From NCBI RefSeq assembly GCF_000621125.1, contig NZ_JHZC01000015.1, positions 1-64,000 of the forward strand: DNA of 64,000 nt, in the 5' to 3' direction. The DNA is from Maribacter antarcticus DSM 21422. GTDB lineage: Bacteria; Bacteroidota; Bacteroidia; Flavobacteriales; Flavobacteriaceae. A program made the position numbers and the translations under genes. This document shows positions 27,311 through 37,500 of the stretch, piece by piece. The notes under the pieces were generated by a model. It did no database searches. It saw only the letters and a list, made by a program, of their open reading frames with translations, and was not told the DNA's origin. How positions within the stretch are numbered: position 1 is the stretch's first letter; each line of letters begins with the position of its first letter.

Positions 27311-28735
27311 CTATTTTCGATAATCCAAAGCCGGTTTTCTATCTCCTAATAAAGCTTCGTATTTGAAATCAGGACCTCTTCTTTCGTTGAACTCAGCTCT
27401 CACTCCATCTAATATTTTAGGTGATTTGTAAATATCAATTGCCGTTAATGCTAATGTTTTTGCAGCAACAAGCATCCCTTTGAACCCAATACCAGTTCCG
27501 CCTGCAGCGACCGCTTGCCAGCTATGAGGTGGTGTTCCTGGTACCCAAGTTGCTGTTCTAACTGCAGCCGTTGGAGCATTCCAACTTACATCTCCTGTAT
27601 CGGCAGAGGCTTTTCCGTAGGTAAACACCATTGGCTTAATAATCTTAGCACTTTCAATTGGTTCGGGCGCTCCCAATGTTTTTTGTATTTCTTTAGCAAA
27701 AGCTAACTCTTCTCGTGTGTAGTCTACTCCTCCTACCAGGGTCATGTTGGCATGCATTAAAGTTGCTAGTGCTTTATTTGGTAATCTTTCATAGGTACCT
27801 CCAATAATTTCATAGGTCATGGTTGTTTCTGTGCCCATAGCTGAACCTTCAGCTGCCTTAACAACCCGATTCCAAACGGCTCTAACTTCATCTCTATTGG
27901 CATTGCGAACCACATAATATACTTCTGCTTCTTCTGGTACAATATTAGGAGCATCGCCACCCTTTGTAATCACATAGTGAATGCGTGTAGATTCTGTAGT
28001 GTGCTCTCGTAACATATTCACCAAATCGTTCATTCCCTCTACGCCATCTAATGCAGAACGTCCTAGTTCTGGAGCAGCGGCTGCGTGAGATGAGCTGCCT
28101 TTAAATCGAAATTTTCCTGATATTGTTGCTAGGTTAGTACCAGGGTTAGACGTATTCTCGTCGCCAGGATGCCAAGAAACAATCGCATCTATATCATTAA
28201 AAAGTCCTGCGCGTACCATATAAACTTTTCCCGAACCACCTTCCTCGGCTGGGGTACCATAAAATCGTATAGTTCCTGATTTTCCTGAAGTTTTTAACCA
28301 ATCTTTTACTGCAATAGCCGCGGCCATAGAGCCGGTTCCAAATAGATGATGTCCACATGCCTGACCAGGAGCATCAACAACTCTTGCTTTTTTAAACGGT
28401 TCAGCTGCCTGTGACATGCCTGGGAGCGCATCAAACTCTCCTAAAATACCAATTACCGGAGTGCCTGAGCCGTAAGTAGCAGTAAAGGCTGTAGGTATAT
28501 TCGCCACTCCTTTTTCAATTTTAAACCCTTCCTTTTCTAGCTCTTTTTGTAATAGTGCAGAGCTATTTTCCTCGAGGTATCCCAATTCCGGCTTCTCCCA
28601 TAGTTGCTTTGCAATGGTGGTATACTGATTTTGTTTTGAATCTATGGTGCTGATTACCTTTTTCTTATCATTTTGAGCTATTGATAGGGAAGGAATAAAA
28701 GCAAACAGCAATACTACTAGTAAAATTTTTTTCAT
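27311..28735 (-). CDS. Secreted M20-family amidohydrolase (AbgB/aminobenzoyl-glutamate-hydrolase-like)
   Basis: 474 aa with a Sec signal peptide (cleavage near SLSIAQ). The M20D peptidase fold is evident: IGILGEFDALPGMSQ, the metal-site Cys/His region GQACGHHLFGTGSM, EEGGSGKVYMVRAG with catalytic Glu-Glu, the dimerisation domain with SSHAAAAPELGRSALDG, and C-terminal GTPPHSWQAVAAGGTGIG. The Cys-Gly-His-His motif is typical of the amidohydrolase subfamily that cleaves N-acyl amino acids or p-aminobenzoyl-glutamate. It is monocistronic. Periplasmic scavenging of acyl-amino acids is inferred. Confidence 0.9.
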   Translation of the reverse strand: MKKILLVVLLFAFIPSLSIAQNDKKKVISTIDSKQNQYTTIAKQLWEKPELGYLEENSSALLQKELEKEGFKIEKGVANIPTAFTATYGSGTPVIGILGEFDALPGMSQAAEPFKKARVVDAPGQACGHHLFGTGSMAAAIAVKDWLKTSGKSGTIRFYGTPAEEGGSGKVYMVRAGLFNDIDAIVSWHPGDENTSNPGTNLATISGKFRFKGSSSHAAAAPELGRSALDGVEGMNDLVNMLREHTTESTRIHYVITKGGDAPNIVPEEAEVYYVVRNANRDEVRAVWNRVVKAAEGSAMGTETTMTYEIIGGTYERLPNKALATLMHANMTLVGGVDYTREELAFAKEIQKTLGAPEPIESAKIIKPMVFTYGKASADTGDVSWNAPTAAVRTATWVPGTPPHSWQAVAAGGTGIGFKGMLVAAKTLALTAIDIYKSPKILDGVRAEFNERRGPDFKYEALLGDRKPALDYRK

Positions 28736-28825
28736 TTTTGGATGATTTTGATCGTTAAATATTTGGACGTTTTGTGTGTTTTCCCAAGTAGAAATAAATC
28801 TATTATATGTTAAGTTAAGGAATCC

Positions 28826-28960
28826 CCTTATTTAAACTTTCAAGGAAGATAATAAAAATAGGATAACACAAAGAACGCTTTACAAAAGGTGCTTTCTATA
28901 GAGAGTTTATATAAGCATCCAAAACACTTTTATAATAGCTTACGAAAGTTTAAATAAAGG
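28826..28960. repeat. MITE-like element with inverted ends, copy A of a dispersed repeat
   Basis: Ends are 16-17 bp inverted arms: CCTTATTTAAACTTTC at 28826-28841 and GAAAGTTTAAATAAAGG at 28944-28960. The core at 28841-28891 (AAGGAAGATAATAAAAATAG, then GATAACACAAAGAAC) is repeated with few changes at 40.69 and 56.38 kb. No coding capacity. It occupies much of the gap between the amidohydrolase gene and the IS1182 element. Confidence 0.6.
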
Positions 28961-29049
28961 TCAAAATGTAAACTATTTAATTGATAAGGTGAATTAAACT
29001 TTATAAACTCAATGAATGTGTGATTGTGAAAATGTTCAATTAAACAACC

Positions 29050-30718
29050 GTGGCTGTTGCAGAACTCCAATAAATATAAATTCTTGCTTTCATAAATGTG
29101 CGAAAATTCGTAAATTAAAGGTATGCAAGGCAGAAATAATTATACCAAAAAACTCTTCCTCAGCTTCCGGTTATCGGACCGGATTCCAAAGGAAAATCTT
29201 TACAGAAGACTCCGTGAAAAGCTTGACCTAAGTTTTCTTTATAAGGAAACGAAGGAACTCTATGGTAAGACCGGTAACCCCTCTATCGATCCCGTGGTCT
29301 TTTTTAAGCTACTGATCACAGGATACCTTGAGAACATAACCTCCGATCGAAAACTGGTGGAACATTGCTGCATGCGAATGGACGTGCTCTACTTTCTTGG
29401 TTTTGAAATAGATGAAGATCTACCATGGCATTTAACGATAAGCAGAACGAGGCAACTTTATCCTTCATCCCTTTTTGAGACATTGTTCAGCAAGGTATTT
29501 GCCCTGTGTGTCGACAGCGGAATGGTATCCGGCCATACCCAGGCGGTAGATTCTGCCCCGATAAAGGCGAACGCATCCATGGAAAGCGTAGTGCCGAAAA
29601 TGCCGGCGACCCCCATGGACGACCACTTGAAAAAGGTGTCGGAAGAAAATCAGGAAACTGCGAAAAAGCATTTGGGAACCGTATCGCCCGCGCGTGTCTC
29701 CGCTCCCGAGCATGAGTTGAAGCGCGTGGAGAAACACCACCGAAACCTGAGGGACAGTCCGGTACGCCCTGCCGGTGCGTCCCACAAAAAAGCAAGGCTA
29801 CTCAGTAACAAGACGCACTATAATCCCCACGACCCGGATGCCCGTATATCGGTAAAGCCGGGCAAGGCCAGAAAGCTGAACTACCATTGCAGTATGGCGG
29901 TGGATACCGCGGAAGGTGTCATCTCCCATATCCAAGCCGACTTTACCGATGGCAGGGACAGCCAGTACCTGATCGATATTAGCCTCCAGGTCCAGGACCG
30001 TTTAAGGAAGAACGAGCTTGTAATGACAGATCTGCTAGCGGACGCAGGTTATTCCAATGGCGCCAACTACGATTTTCTCGAACAAAGGAAGGTTGCCGGG
30101 TGGATACCCGTCTTCGGGAGATATAAACCTAAAATAAAAGGTTTTCCCTACAACAGGGAAAAGGACGAATATAGATGCCCGATGAACAGGCCCTTGCCCT
30201 TCAAGGGATTCCATACCAACCGGGACAGTAGCGTACTGAAAAGCTACTGGGCAGCGCCGAAAGATTGCAAGGTCTGCCCCATGAAATCCCAATGCGTGCC
30301 AAATTCAAAATGCAAAAAAATCTCCAAAACAATCTATGACGAACAATACTTGAGAGCCTACGCCCGACAGCACAGTGACAGGGGCAAGCGGATGAAAAAG
30401 ATTAGACAAAGTACGGTGGAGCCAGTGTTCGGCAGCCTGACACAGTTCTACGGCCTACGGAAAATAGGCGTACTGGGCAAGGCCGGTGCACATAAGGTCA
30501 TGCTCATGGCCGCAATTGCCTTCAACCTGAAAAAATACCTGAAGAAAGGGGGAGGGAAACCCTCCATTGGTATTTTCAGTACGGTTATGCATACCTTCCG
30601 AGCCTATATGAACATTTTTATCGGGCAGATCCAACCAAGACCCATTCTCCAAAAGGCTCCGTAAAAACAGCCTGCCCGGGTCAATATCTTACGCACATAG
30701 CACTTCTGCAACGGCCAC
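29050..30718 (+). mobile_element. IS1182-family insertion sequence, apparently intact
   Basis: A 1.67-kb unit bounded by 15-bp inverted repeats with one mismatch: GTGGCTGTTGCAGAA at 29050-29064 and the complement of GTGGCCGTTGCAGAA at 30704-30718. One transposase gene fills it. The interior is visibly more GC-rich than the flanks. I could not identify a convincing target duplication. Confidence 0.8.
29123..30664 (+). CDS. IS1182-family transposase
   Basis: 513 aa, full length. N-terminal domain (YRRLREKLDLSFLY, GNPSIDPVVFFKLLITGYL) typical of IS1182/IS1380-like DDE enzymes; first catalytic Asp region VSGHTQAVDSAPIKANAS; second LLADAGYSNGANYDF; a four-Cys zinc-like cluster CKVCPMKSQC; last acidic region RQSTVEPVFGSL. 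No stops or frameshifts. Codon use is richer in G/C-ending codons than the host genes, which suggests recent arrival. The start at MQGRNNYTKK fits the family. Confidence 0.9.
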   Translation: MQGRNNYTKKLFLSFRLSDRIPKENLYRRLREKLDLSFLYKETKELYGKTGNPSIDPVVFFKLLITGYLENITSDRKLVEHCCMRMDVLYFLGFEIDEDLPWHLTISRTRQLYPSSLFETLFSKVFALCVDSGMVSGHTQAVDSAPIKANASMESVVPKMPATPMDDHLKKVSEENQETAKKHLGTVSPARVSAPEHELKRVEKHHRNLRDSPVRPAGASHKKARLLSNKTHYNPHDPDARISVKPGKARKLNYHCSMAVDTAEGVISHIQADFTDGRDSQYLIDISLQVQDRLRKNELVMTDLLADAGYSNGANYDFLEQRKVAGWIPVFGRYKPKIKGFPYNREKDEYRCPMNRPLPFKGFHTNRDSSVLKSYWAAPKDCKVCPMKSQCVPNSKCKKISKTIYDEQYLRAYARQHSDRGKRMKKIRQSTVEPVFGSLTQFYGLRKIGVLGKAGAHKVMLMAAIAFNLKKYLKKGGGKPSIGIFSTVMHTFRAYMNIFIGQIQPRPILQKAP

Positions 30719-31007
30719 CCACCTTTAATTAGACTTTACAGTTAAAAGAAAGAAACAACCTTTTGTGCATTGGTAACGACGGTTCATATGAACTTTTTTA
30801 GTTCTGTAAAAGGTGCATCAAGAGAACGACTAATGGAATTCCAAACATTTCTTTAAAGTACTTCCGAATTTTGCCCTTAAAAATGGCCGTTCTCCCAGAC
30901 TACTCTTAGGTATTTAAAAAAGCGCAGTTTTCACTGCACTTTTCAAACTAAACTAACTCCAACTGAAAATTTATAGCAATAGAATTAACCTTACCAATCG
31001 ACGGACT
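30719..31007. other. Gap between IS1182 and the glycerophosphodiesterase operon
   Basis: No gene is recognisable. It contains the terminator listed separately (30916-30944). The remaining sequence shows no repeats or tRNA-like structure. Confidence 0.5.
30916..30944 (-). terminator. Strong Rho-independent terminator of the GDPD operon
   Basis: On the minus strand AAGTGCAGT, loop GAAA, ACTGCGCTTTTTT: a near-perfect 8-9 bp stem with a GAAA tetraloop and T6 tail, 64 bp after the stop codon of the last glycerophosphodiesterase gene. Confidence 0.8.
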
Positions 31008-31922
31008 TTATTCATTACGAAGACCTTTTTGCTCCAAGTATTTCAATAATTCATCAGGCCTATCGGTCATAACCGCTGTGGCGCCTTTTTCAACGAGCCA
31101 GCCCCACGCTTTTTCAGGCCCCTCTAACATTGCGAGTTCATCCGTTTTTCCTGCACACAGTTCGTCCCATAAGGCAATTGCCAAAAACCCGTCATTATCC
31201 TTTTTTAAATCCTTAATCATCTTAAAGGTTTCCACTTCCGTATTATCAAACAAAGTTTCGTAATAAAAAGGGTTGATAGTCGTTTCAAACTTTTCGCGAT
31301 AAGATCTGACATCCTTGTTCTCAGACCAAAGTTTAGGCATGTAAATAATACGGTCCATCAAACTTCCGTATTTTTCCCGCATGACATCAAAATCGTCGTT
31401 ACCTTTGAAGATAGCATGGTCTATAGTCCCAGTTCTTTTTAGGACCTCATAAGCTTCTTTCACCCATCTACTCTCTGTTTTGTCCAGATTGACCATGACT
31501 TTTCCCTTGACCATCATCATTACTTCCTCCAATGTCGGCACCTGCTGCCTAGAATGTTTCACGCCTGCCGCATTCTTCAAGCGAAACTTTCTGATTTGGT
31601 CCAACGTAAGTTCGTCCACATTTCCATTTCCATTGGTAGTTCGATTCACGGTCTCATCATGCATAGCGATCAAATGACCATCTTTGGTTAGCCTAAAATC
31701 CAACTCGATGATGTCAACACCGAGATCAATACATCTTTGAATCGCCTGCAAACTATTTTCTGGCGCGTAGCGCCAATCTCCTCTATGCGAAACGGCCAGA
31801 ATATATTCGTTTGAAGGATTTTTCAGATGCTCCAAAATTTTAGCGGCTCTATGCTGTTCTTGTGTATATACTAATGAGCTAAATAGAAGGTTTACTACCA
31901 ACAGCGATATTATTTTTTTCAT
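31008..31922 (-). CDS. Secreted glycerophosphodiester phosphodiesterase, first copy
   Basis: 304 aa from MKKIISLLV (a longer frame adds six residues from 31940). Sec signal peptide ending near LVYTQ. GDPD catalytic motifs: AVSHRGDWRYAPENS (catalytic His-Arg), DIIELDFRLTKDGHLIAMHD (Glu and Asp metal ligands, second catalytic His) and TTNGNGNVDELT. A late MTDRPDELLKYL matches the family C-terminus. It hydrolyses glycerophosphodiesters to an alcohol and glycerol-3-phosphate in the periplasm. Last gene of the SusCD operon, 133 bp after a paralogue. Confidence 0.9.
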   Translation of the reverse strand: MKKIISLLVVNLLFSSLVYTQEQHRAAKILEHLKNPSNEYILAVSHRGDWRYAPENSLQAIQRCIDLGVDIIELDFRLTKDGHLIAMHDETVNRTTNGNGNVDELTLDQIRKFRLKNAAGVKHSRQQVPTLEEVMMMVKGKVMVNLDKTESRWVKEAYEVLKRTGTIDHAIFKGNDDFDVMREKYGSLMDRIIYMPKLWSENKDVRSYREKFETTINPFYYETLFDNTEVETFKMIKDLKKDNDGFLAIALWDELCAGKTDELAMLEGPEKAWGWLVEKGATAVMTDRPDELLKYLEQKGLRNE

Positions 31923-32055
31923 ATTTGATACTTTAATCATTAGAATTCTCTGATGCTCTGCATCGGAGGTATTAGAGGAAAGTTTGAAAACGGTTGGTTT
32001 TCATAAAATATTAAACTTTGTTCCGTTGAATACCTCGATGGCTCTGCCTCGAAGA

Positions 32056-33012
32056 TTATTTATGAAGGTTTTTACTCCGTAAATAATCCAATAAAACTTG
32101 TGGACGATCCGTCTGAATGATATCTATATTATTATTTATGAACCAGTCATATATCGTTTGATCTAAAACTGCCCTTTCGTCGTCATGTCCGCCGTTATGT
32201 TGTGGCCAAAGCGAGTTGACCCAAACACTAGATCCCTTTTCCCGGATTTCATCAAATTGTTCAATAAAGGCAATTGTGTCCTGCGGAACGGTAAATTCAA
32301 AGGCTACAGGCACGCTGTCCTTCAAATAATCTTCAACCATCCTTGGAGCATCGGGATTGGCCAAGCGTACAATGGGCATGAAGTACACCTTATCCAAGTA
32401 TTGGCCAAATTCCTTTTCTACTTCGTTTCTGGTCTTTGCTCCCTTAATAATCACCTGATTTACAGTACCTGTCTTTTGGGCAACTTTAAAGCACTTGTCA
32501 AATATCTCGTAGCTTTTGTCCAGATTTACCAAGATTTTATCTTTAGTGATTACGAGTGCTTCTTCTAGCGTTGGTATTTTATGAGATGTACTGTGTCCGA
32601 TTCCATCTTGCAAATCTAGCGTTTGTAAGTACTCCCATGTCAATTCTGAAACATTGCCCTTTCCAGTAGTTGTCCTATCGATAGCTTCATCATGCATCAG
32701 AATCAAAACGCCATCCTTCGTTTCCCTAACATCAATCTCTACCATATCGACACCCATTTTAATACAGTTTTCGATAGCCTGTAAAGAATTCTCAGGAGCA
32801 TTTCTCCAGTCTCCGCGATGCGCTACGACCATAACCTGATTATTGTTGGAATCTTCCAGGTTTGCAATCAAACTATCTATAGAAATTAAATGATTTGTAT
32901 TTTTTTCCACTAGAACGGTACTCTCGTCCAATACTTTATTATTTTTTTCCTGTTTACAGGAAAGAGACAATCCTACCAACAACAAATTAAAACTTAGAAC
33001 AATGAATTTCAT
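32056..33012 (-). CDS. Glycerophosphodiester phosphodiesterase lipoprotein, second copy
   Basis: 318 aa starting at MKFIVLSFN; the upstream frame to 33060 lacks a signal and is unlikely. Lipobox LSLSC near residue 19 predicts membrane anchoring. Motifs VVAHRGDWRNAPENS, DMVEIDVRETKDGVLILMHD and TTTGKGNVSELT are intact; the C-terminus IIQTDRPQVLLDYL parallels its neighbour. The two are clear paralogues but differ through the middle, which suggests different headgroup preference. It lies directly after susD. Confidence 0.9.
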   Translation of the reverse strand: MKFIVLSFNLLLVGLSLSCKQEKNNKVLDESTVLVEKNTNHLISIDSLIANLEDSNNNQVMVVAHRGDWRNAPENSLQAIENCIKMGVDMVEIDVRETKDGVLILMHDEAIDRTTTGKGNVSELTWEYLQTLDLQDGIGHSTSHKIPTLEEALVITKDKILVNLDKSYEIFDKCFKVAQKTGTVNQVIIKGAKTRNEVEKEFGQYLDKVYFMPIVRLANPDAPRMVEDYLKDSVPVAFEFTVPQDTIAFIEQFDEIREKGSSVWVNSLWPQHNGGHDDERAVLDQTIYDWFINNNIDIIQTDRPQVLLDYLRSKNLHK

Positions 33013-33070
33013 ATGGGTGTTTTTTAAGAAGAGGGAGCGCATGTTTTGATACGCTCCCATCTTTAGAAAA

Positions 33071-34489
33071 TTAGTATCCAGGGTTTTGGTTGATTACGTC
33101 AGGGTCGGTATCTATTTGACTCTGTGGAATTGGAAGTACCAACTTGTTATCGTCAATAGAAACACTAGCCCCGGTACTGGCAAAAAAAGCGTTCATGACC
33201 GTTACAGCACTTCCATATCGCTTCAGGTCTAACCAACGATGTCCTTCTCCTATGAGCTCAAAGCGACGTTCTTGTCGTATAGCTGACTGCACATCCGCTA
33301 GAGTGGATGCCGTAGTTGCTGCCAGACCTGCTCTTGTTCTTACCGTATTCAATTGTTCGATAGCTTCTGCTGTTCGCCCGTTCTCGTTCAGGGCCTCGGC
33401 ATATTTCAAAAGCACATCCGCATATCTAATGATCAGATGATCACTACCCCCATCGTTAGCTCCGGTCGCGGAAACCTCATATTTGGTAGAATAGTAAAAT
33501 GGATTCGCACCCGTATCAACACCGACGTAATCGTTCAAGCGAGTATCCTCCGCTTCAAAGGAATCAATAAACGCTTGTGTGGGTAAGTTATGGCCTTTGG
33601 CGTTCGCTGCAGTACCCGATGGTCGAAATTGAGAACCAGCAGGACTTCCTTCAAGTTGCCCATCAACATTGAAGCCGCTTGTAAATTGGACTTCGAACAA
33701 AATTTCCGAGTTACCTTCATTAGCTACACCGAATATCTCTGATGTGCTTGGTACAAGCGCATAAGCATTTGAGCTAACTACCGCCTCTAAACTAGTCAAT
33801 GCTCCACCGAAATTACCTTGTGTCAATTGTACATCACCGAACAAGGCCTGCGCCGCGCCTTTTGCAGGTCTTCCCATTTCTTTTTCAACAGGAAGGTTTT
33901 GAACGGCATCCGACAAATCAATTTCGATTTGCGCATACACGGCAGTAGAAATTGTCCGACCTTGTCCAAAATAATCAAAAGGGCTAGTCGTTTCCTCAAT
34001 CACCAAGGGAACATCTCCATATAAGCGGACTAAATTAAAGTATAGCAATGCACGGACAAACTTCATCTCACCGATTCTTTTTGTCTTTAACGAAGCGTCC
34101 CCATATTCAATAGCTGTGATTCGGTTCAGTACCACATTGGTTCTTTGGATACCTTCGTAGGACTCTCTCCAAATATCGGCCACCAAATCGTTTCCGGGAT
34201 TGGTTGAAAAATCGTCGAGCTGACCAAAACGGCCACCATCGTTCGCAGCGATTTCCTCAAAGGAATCCTCGCCGGAAATTTCACCTACCCCAATCAAATC
34301 AAGGCCATAAAGCCCTCCGGTCTGTAGTTGTGCATAAACACCTATGATTGCACTTTCCAGCTCCTGTTCATTAGAGTAAAAGTTATTTGCGGCCTTTTCG
34401 GTAATCGGCACTATCTCTAGTTCGCTCTCGCATGAAGAGAATCCAAATAAGACTATGAGTGTCAGAAATATATTTTTAGCAGATTTCAT
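33071..34489 (-). CDS. SusD/RagB-family outer-membrane lipoprotein
   Basis: 472 aa with lipobox FSSC. Canonical SusD architecture: NNFYSNEQELESAIIGVYA, RTNVVLNRI, GEMKFVRALLYFNLVRLYGDVPLV, PAKGAAQALFGDVQL, DHLIIRYADVLLKYAEALNENG, LNTVRTRAGL and ERRFELIGEGHRWLDLKRYG. It forms the surface lid of the SusC barrel encoded 20 bp upstream. Substrate inferred from the downstream phosphodiesterases: a glycerophosphodiester or glycerol-phosphate polymer. Confidence 0.95.
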   Translation of the reverse strand: MKSAKNIFLTLIVLFGFSSCESELEIVPITEKAANNFYSNEQELESAIIGVYAQLQTGGLYGLDLIGVGEISGEDSFEEIAANDGGRFGQLDDFSTNPGNDLVADIWRESYEGIQRTNVVLNRITAIEYGDASLKTKRIGEMKFVRALLYFNLVRLYGDVPLVIEETTSPFDYFGQGRTISTAVYAQIEIDLSDAVQNLPVEKEMGRPAKGAAQALFGDVQLTQGNFGGALTSLEAVVSSNAYALVPSTSEIFGVANEGNSEILFEVQFTSGFNVDGQLEGSPAGSQFRPSGTAANAKGHNLPTQAFIDSFEAEDTRLNDYVGVDTGANPFYYSTKYEVSATGANDGGSDHLIIRYADVLLKYAEALNENGRTAEAIEQLNTVRTRAGLAATTASTLADVQSAIRQERRFELIGEGHRWLDLKRYGSAVTVMNAFFASTGASVSIDDNKLVLPIPQSQIDTDPDVINQNPGY

Positions 34490-34509
34490 TTTCTTTTGTT
34501 TTTTTTAAT

Positions 34510-37500
34510 TTAAAATTTAAGGTTCAATCCAAGAGCGACAAAACGGGTCAAAGGACTGGTAGAATTAATCCAGCCCCTTGTCAGTGCCTGTTTTCTATTG
34601 CTACCGGTATCCAAGCCATCTGGGTTATAGCCCCTGAATTTTGAGCTATTGAAAATATTGTTCCCTGTCAAATAAATCCGAAAGGAATCGATTCCCATAT
34701 ATTTCGTGACACCATCATTAAAGTTATAACCCAGTTGTAGGCTCCGTAGTCTAAAATAGTCCGCGTCCAAAACCGCAAGACTGGAAGCTCTTGTGATTCT
34801 ACCCGCCGAGGAAAAACTAGAAAAATCAGGCCTTCTTAAAAACCCATCTGGGTTGCTGTCACTAAAATAATTATCGACGTAATATTGTGTCGGCACAAAA
34901 AAACCTTCACCACTTTCCGCATCATAAACCATATTGTCTGCAGCCTTTCTGCCTTCAACCCCCGTAAATTGGGCGCTTAAGTCAAACCCCTTATAACCTA
35001 CCGTAAAACCGAATCCATAAGTAAAATCCGGATTGTAGTCACCAAGTGTAACCCTATCATCAGGAGTAATCTCACCGTCGCCATCGGCATCCCTAACAAT
35101 ATAATCACCTACTTCCGTTCCGGCCAAAGGAATGACAGCGGCCGCATCGATTGACGCCTGTTCTTTGTAAACCCCTATAATATCGTAGGTATAAAACTCT
35201 GCAATACTCCCACCTACTTTTGTTAGAAAATCCATACCTCCATTATTCGCTATAATCTGCTCTTGACCTTCACCTAAGGCCAAGACCTCGTTCTCATTAG
35301 TACTAATGTTCGCATTGAAACCGATGCTGAAATCACCCATTTCAAAATTGCTTCCGCGAACTTCTAATTCGAAGCCCTTGTTTTCGAGTTCGCCAATGTT
35401 CTGAAGAGATTGTGAGAAACCCGACTGTTGTGGTACAGGAACTTCCAATAACAAATCTGAAGTTTTGGAATTATAATACTCCGCAGTAAAAAATAATTTA
35501 TTTTGAAAAAATCCTAAATCCAAACCTATGTTCAATGCGGTATTGGTTTCCCATGATAGATCTGGGTTTGGTGAGGTTCGAGTGTAAGCACCTGGAACCA
35601 ATTGGCCATCAAGGACGTAATTGTCCGGGTCGGTTAATGCAATGGAACCAAAGTCGCCTATTTGGTTATTTCCCGTCTGTCCCCAACTAGCCCGTAATTT
35701 GGTAAACCCTACAAAACCATCCTGTGGAAAGAAACTTTCGTTGCTTAAGGTCCATCCTGCGGATACAGAAGCAAAATTCCCATATTTGGTATTAGCCCCG
35801 AATCGAGATGAGCCATCCCTTCTAAAGGAGCCTGATAAGGAATACTTGCCATCATAATCATATTGTAATCGGCTATAATAGGATTCAAGGGCCCATTTAC
35901 TCCTTCTAGTAACCGCTGAAGGATTAGTCGCCCCAGCAATATTTCGTAAATTATTATCAGCAAAATTATTGCTCTCCAATCTGGTATTAAATGAGCTTTC
36001 CTCTTGATAACTAAACCCGAACAACGCATCAAAATTATGCTTGCCAATAGTTCCGTTATAGGTTAAAATATTCTCAGTAATGTAGTTTTCCCTTCTTGCA
36101 TTATTCTCGAATGCCTGCGCAAGATTGTTTGCTACGGGGGTTCTATAGTTTCCTATGCTAGAAGGAGCGAAGAATTCCGTAAAAATAGTATTATAGTCGC
36201 CTCCAAAAGAAGTTTTAAACTTCAAACCGTTCCAAACGTCGACTTCTACAAATGTACTTCCAAATATCCTAAAGCGGCGCTCAAAAAAATCAGTTAAACC
36301 TACCTTAGCTATTGTGTTTTCAGAAATGGGTCCATCCCAATTATCATTGTTGTCGTCAATTTGATTTGCAATGGCAAAAGAACCATCCGGATTATAAATT
36401 GGATAGTACGGATGCATAAGTACCGCTGCATAACTGGGGTCGGGTTGCTGTCCTGCGCCGGTCCCATGTGAAGACCAACCTCTCTCTCCAGTTGGGTTTG
36501 AATTGACCATAGAAATATTGGAAGTGATTCCAAAACGGACACGATCACTTATCTGAGAATTTAGCTGTATGTTGTTCGTATAGCGTTTGTAATCAGAGTC
36601 AACAATGATGTTTTCTTGGTTTAGATACCCAAAAGAAACCGAGTAATTTGTTTTTTCCGTACCTCCGCTTAGATTTATATAATGGTTCTGCTGGGATGCA
36701 GTTCTAAACGTTGCATCGAGCCAATCTGTATTGATGAGCCCTTGCTGGCCATCCAAATAACCCTGAAGAAAACCTTGGACCCTGCTACGTTTTCCACCTC
36801 CATTAGCATCCCTTGTGGCGTTATCGTCGGTAATACTTCTTCCCGGCCCACCGGAAACATAACCGAAATTCCGTGCATCATTGTCGAAAAGAGCCGTGTC
36901 ATAAGCATCTGCCAATTCAAAATTATCGATGCGGTCTTGAAAACCGTAATAGGTATCATATGCAACTTTAAGTACACCTTGTTTCCCTTTTTTTGTCGTA
37001 ATAAGAATTACCCCGTTAGAAGCTCTTGATCCGTAGATAGCTGCCGATGCGGCATCTTTCAAAATGTTGATCGATTCAATATCCTGATTATTTATGGAAC
37101 TAAAGGAAGAACCTTCTGACAATGGGTTACCATCGACCACAATCAACGGGTTAGTGCCTGCCGTTAATGTGTTTAAACCCCTGATTTGTATTACGGAGTT
37201 CTCTCCTGGGTTCTTGCCATTCCCTACCACTTGTACCCCCGCAACATTACCGGAAAGTGCCTGTTCAAAATTGGCTGATGAAAAAGTGTTCAGTTTTTTG
37301 GTCTCAATCTTGGAAACAGCCCCGTTGAACTTTTCCTTTGTCGTGGTACCATAACCGATAACGACCACCCCGTCCAACTGACCTGTATCCGATTGTAGTT
37401 GAACGTTAATACTACTTTGACCGTTTACCGGAATATCTTGGGTTGAATATCCTAAATAGGAAACTTCAAGTATGGCATAAGCACTGGAAACTTGAATCGT

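Noticed and set aside
29465-29795. Two 100-codon minus-strand frames inside the IS1182 transposase
   Set aside because: Open frames arise from the GC-rich third positions of the transposase; no start context or homology.
33012-33060. Longer start for the second glycerophosphodiesterase
   Set aside because: It would place a charged 16-residue leader in front of a good lipoprotein signal.
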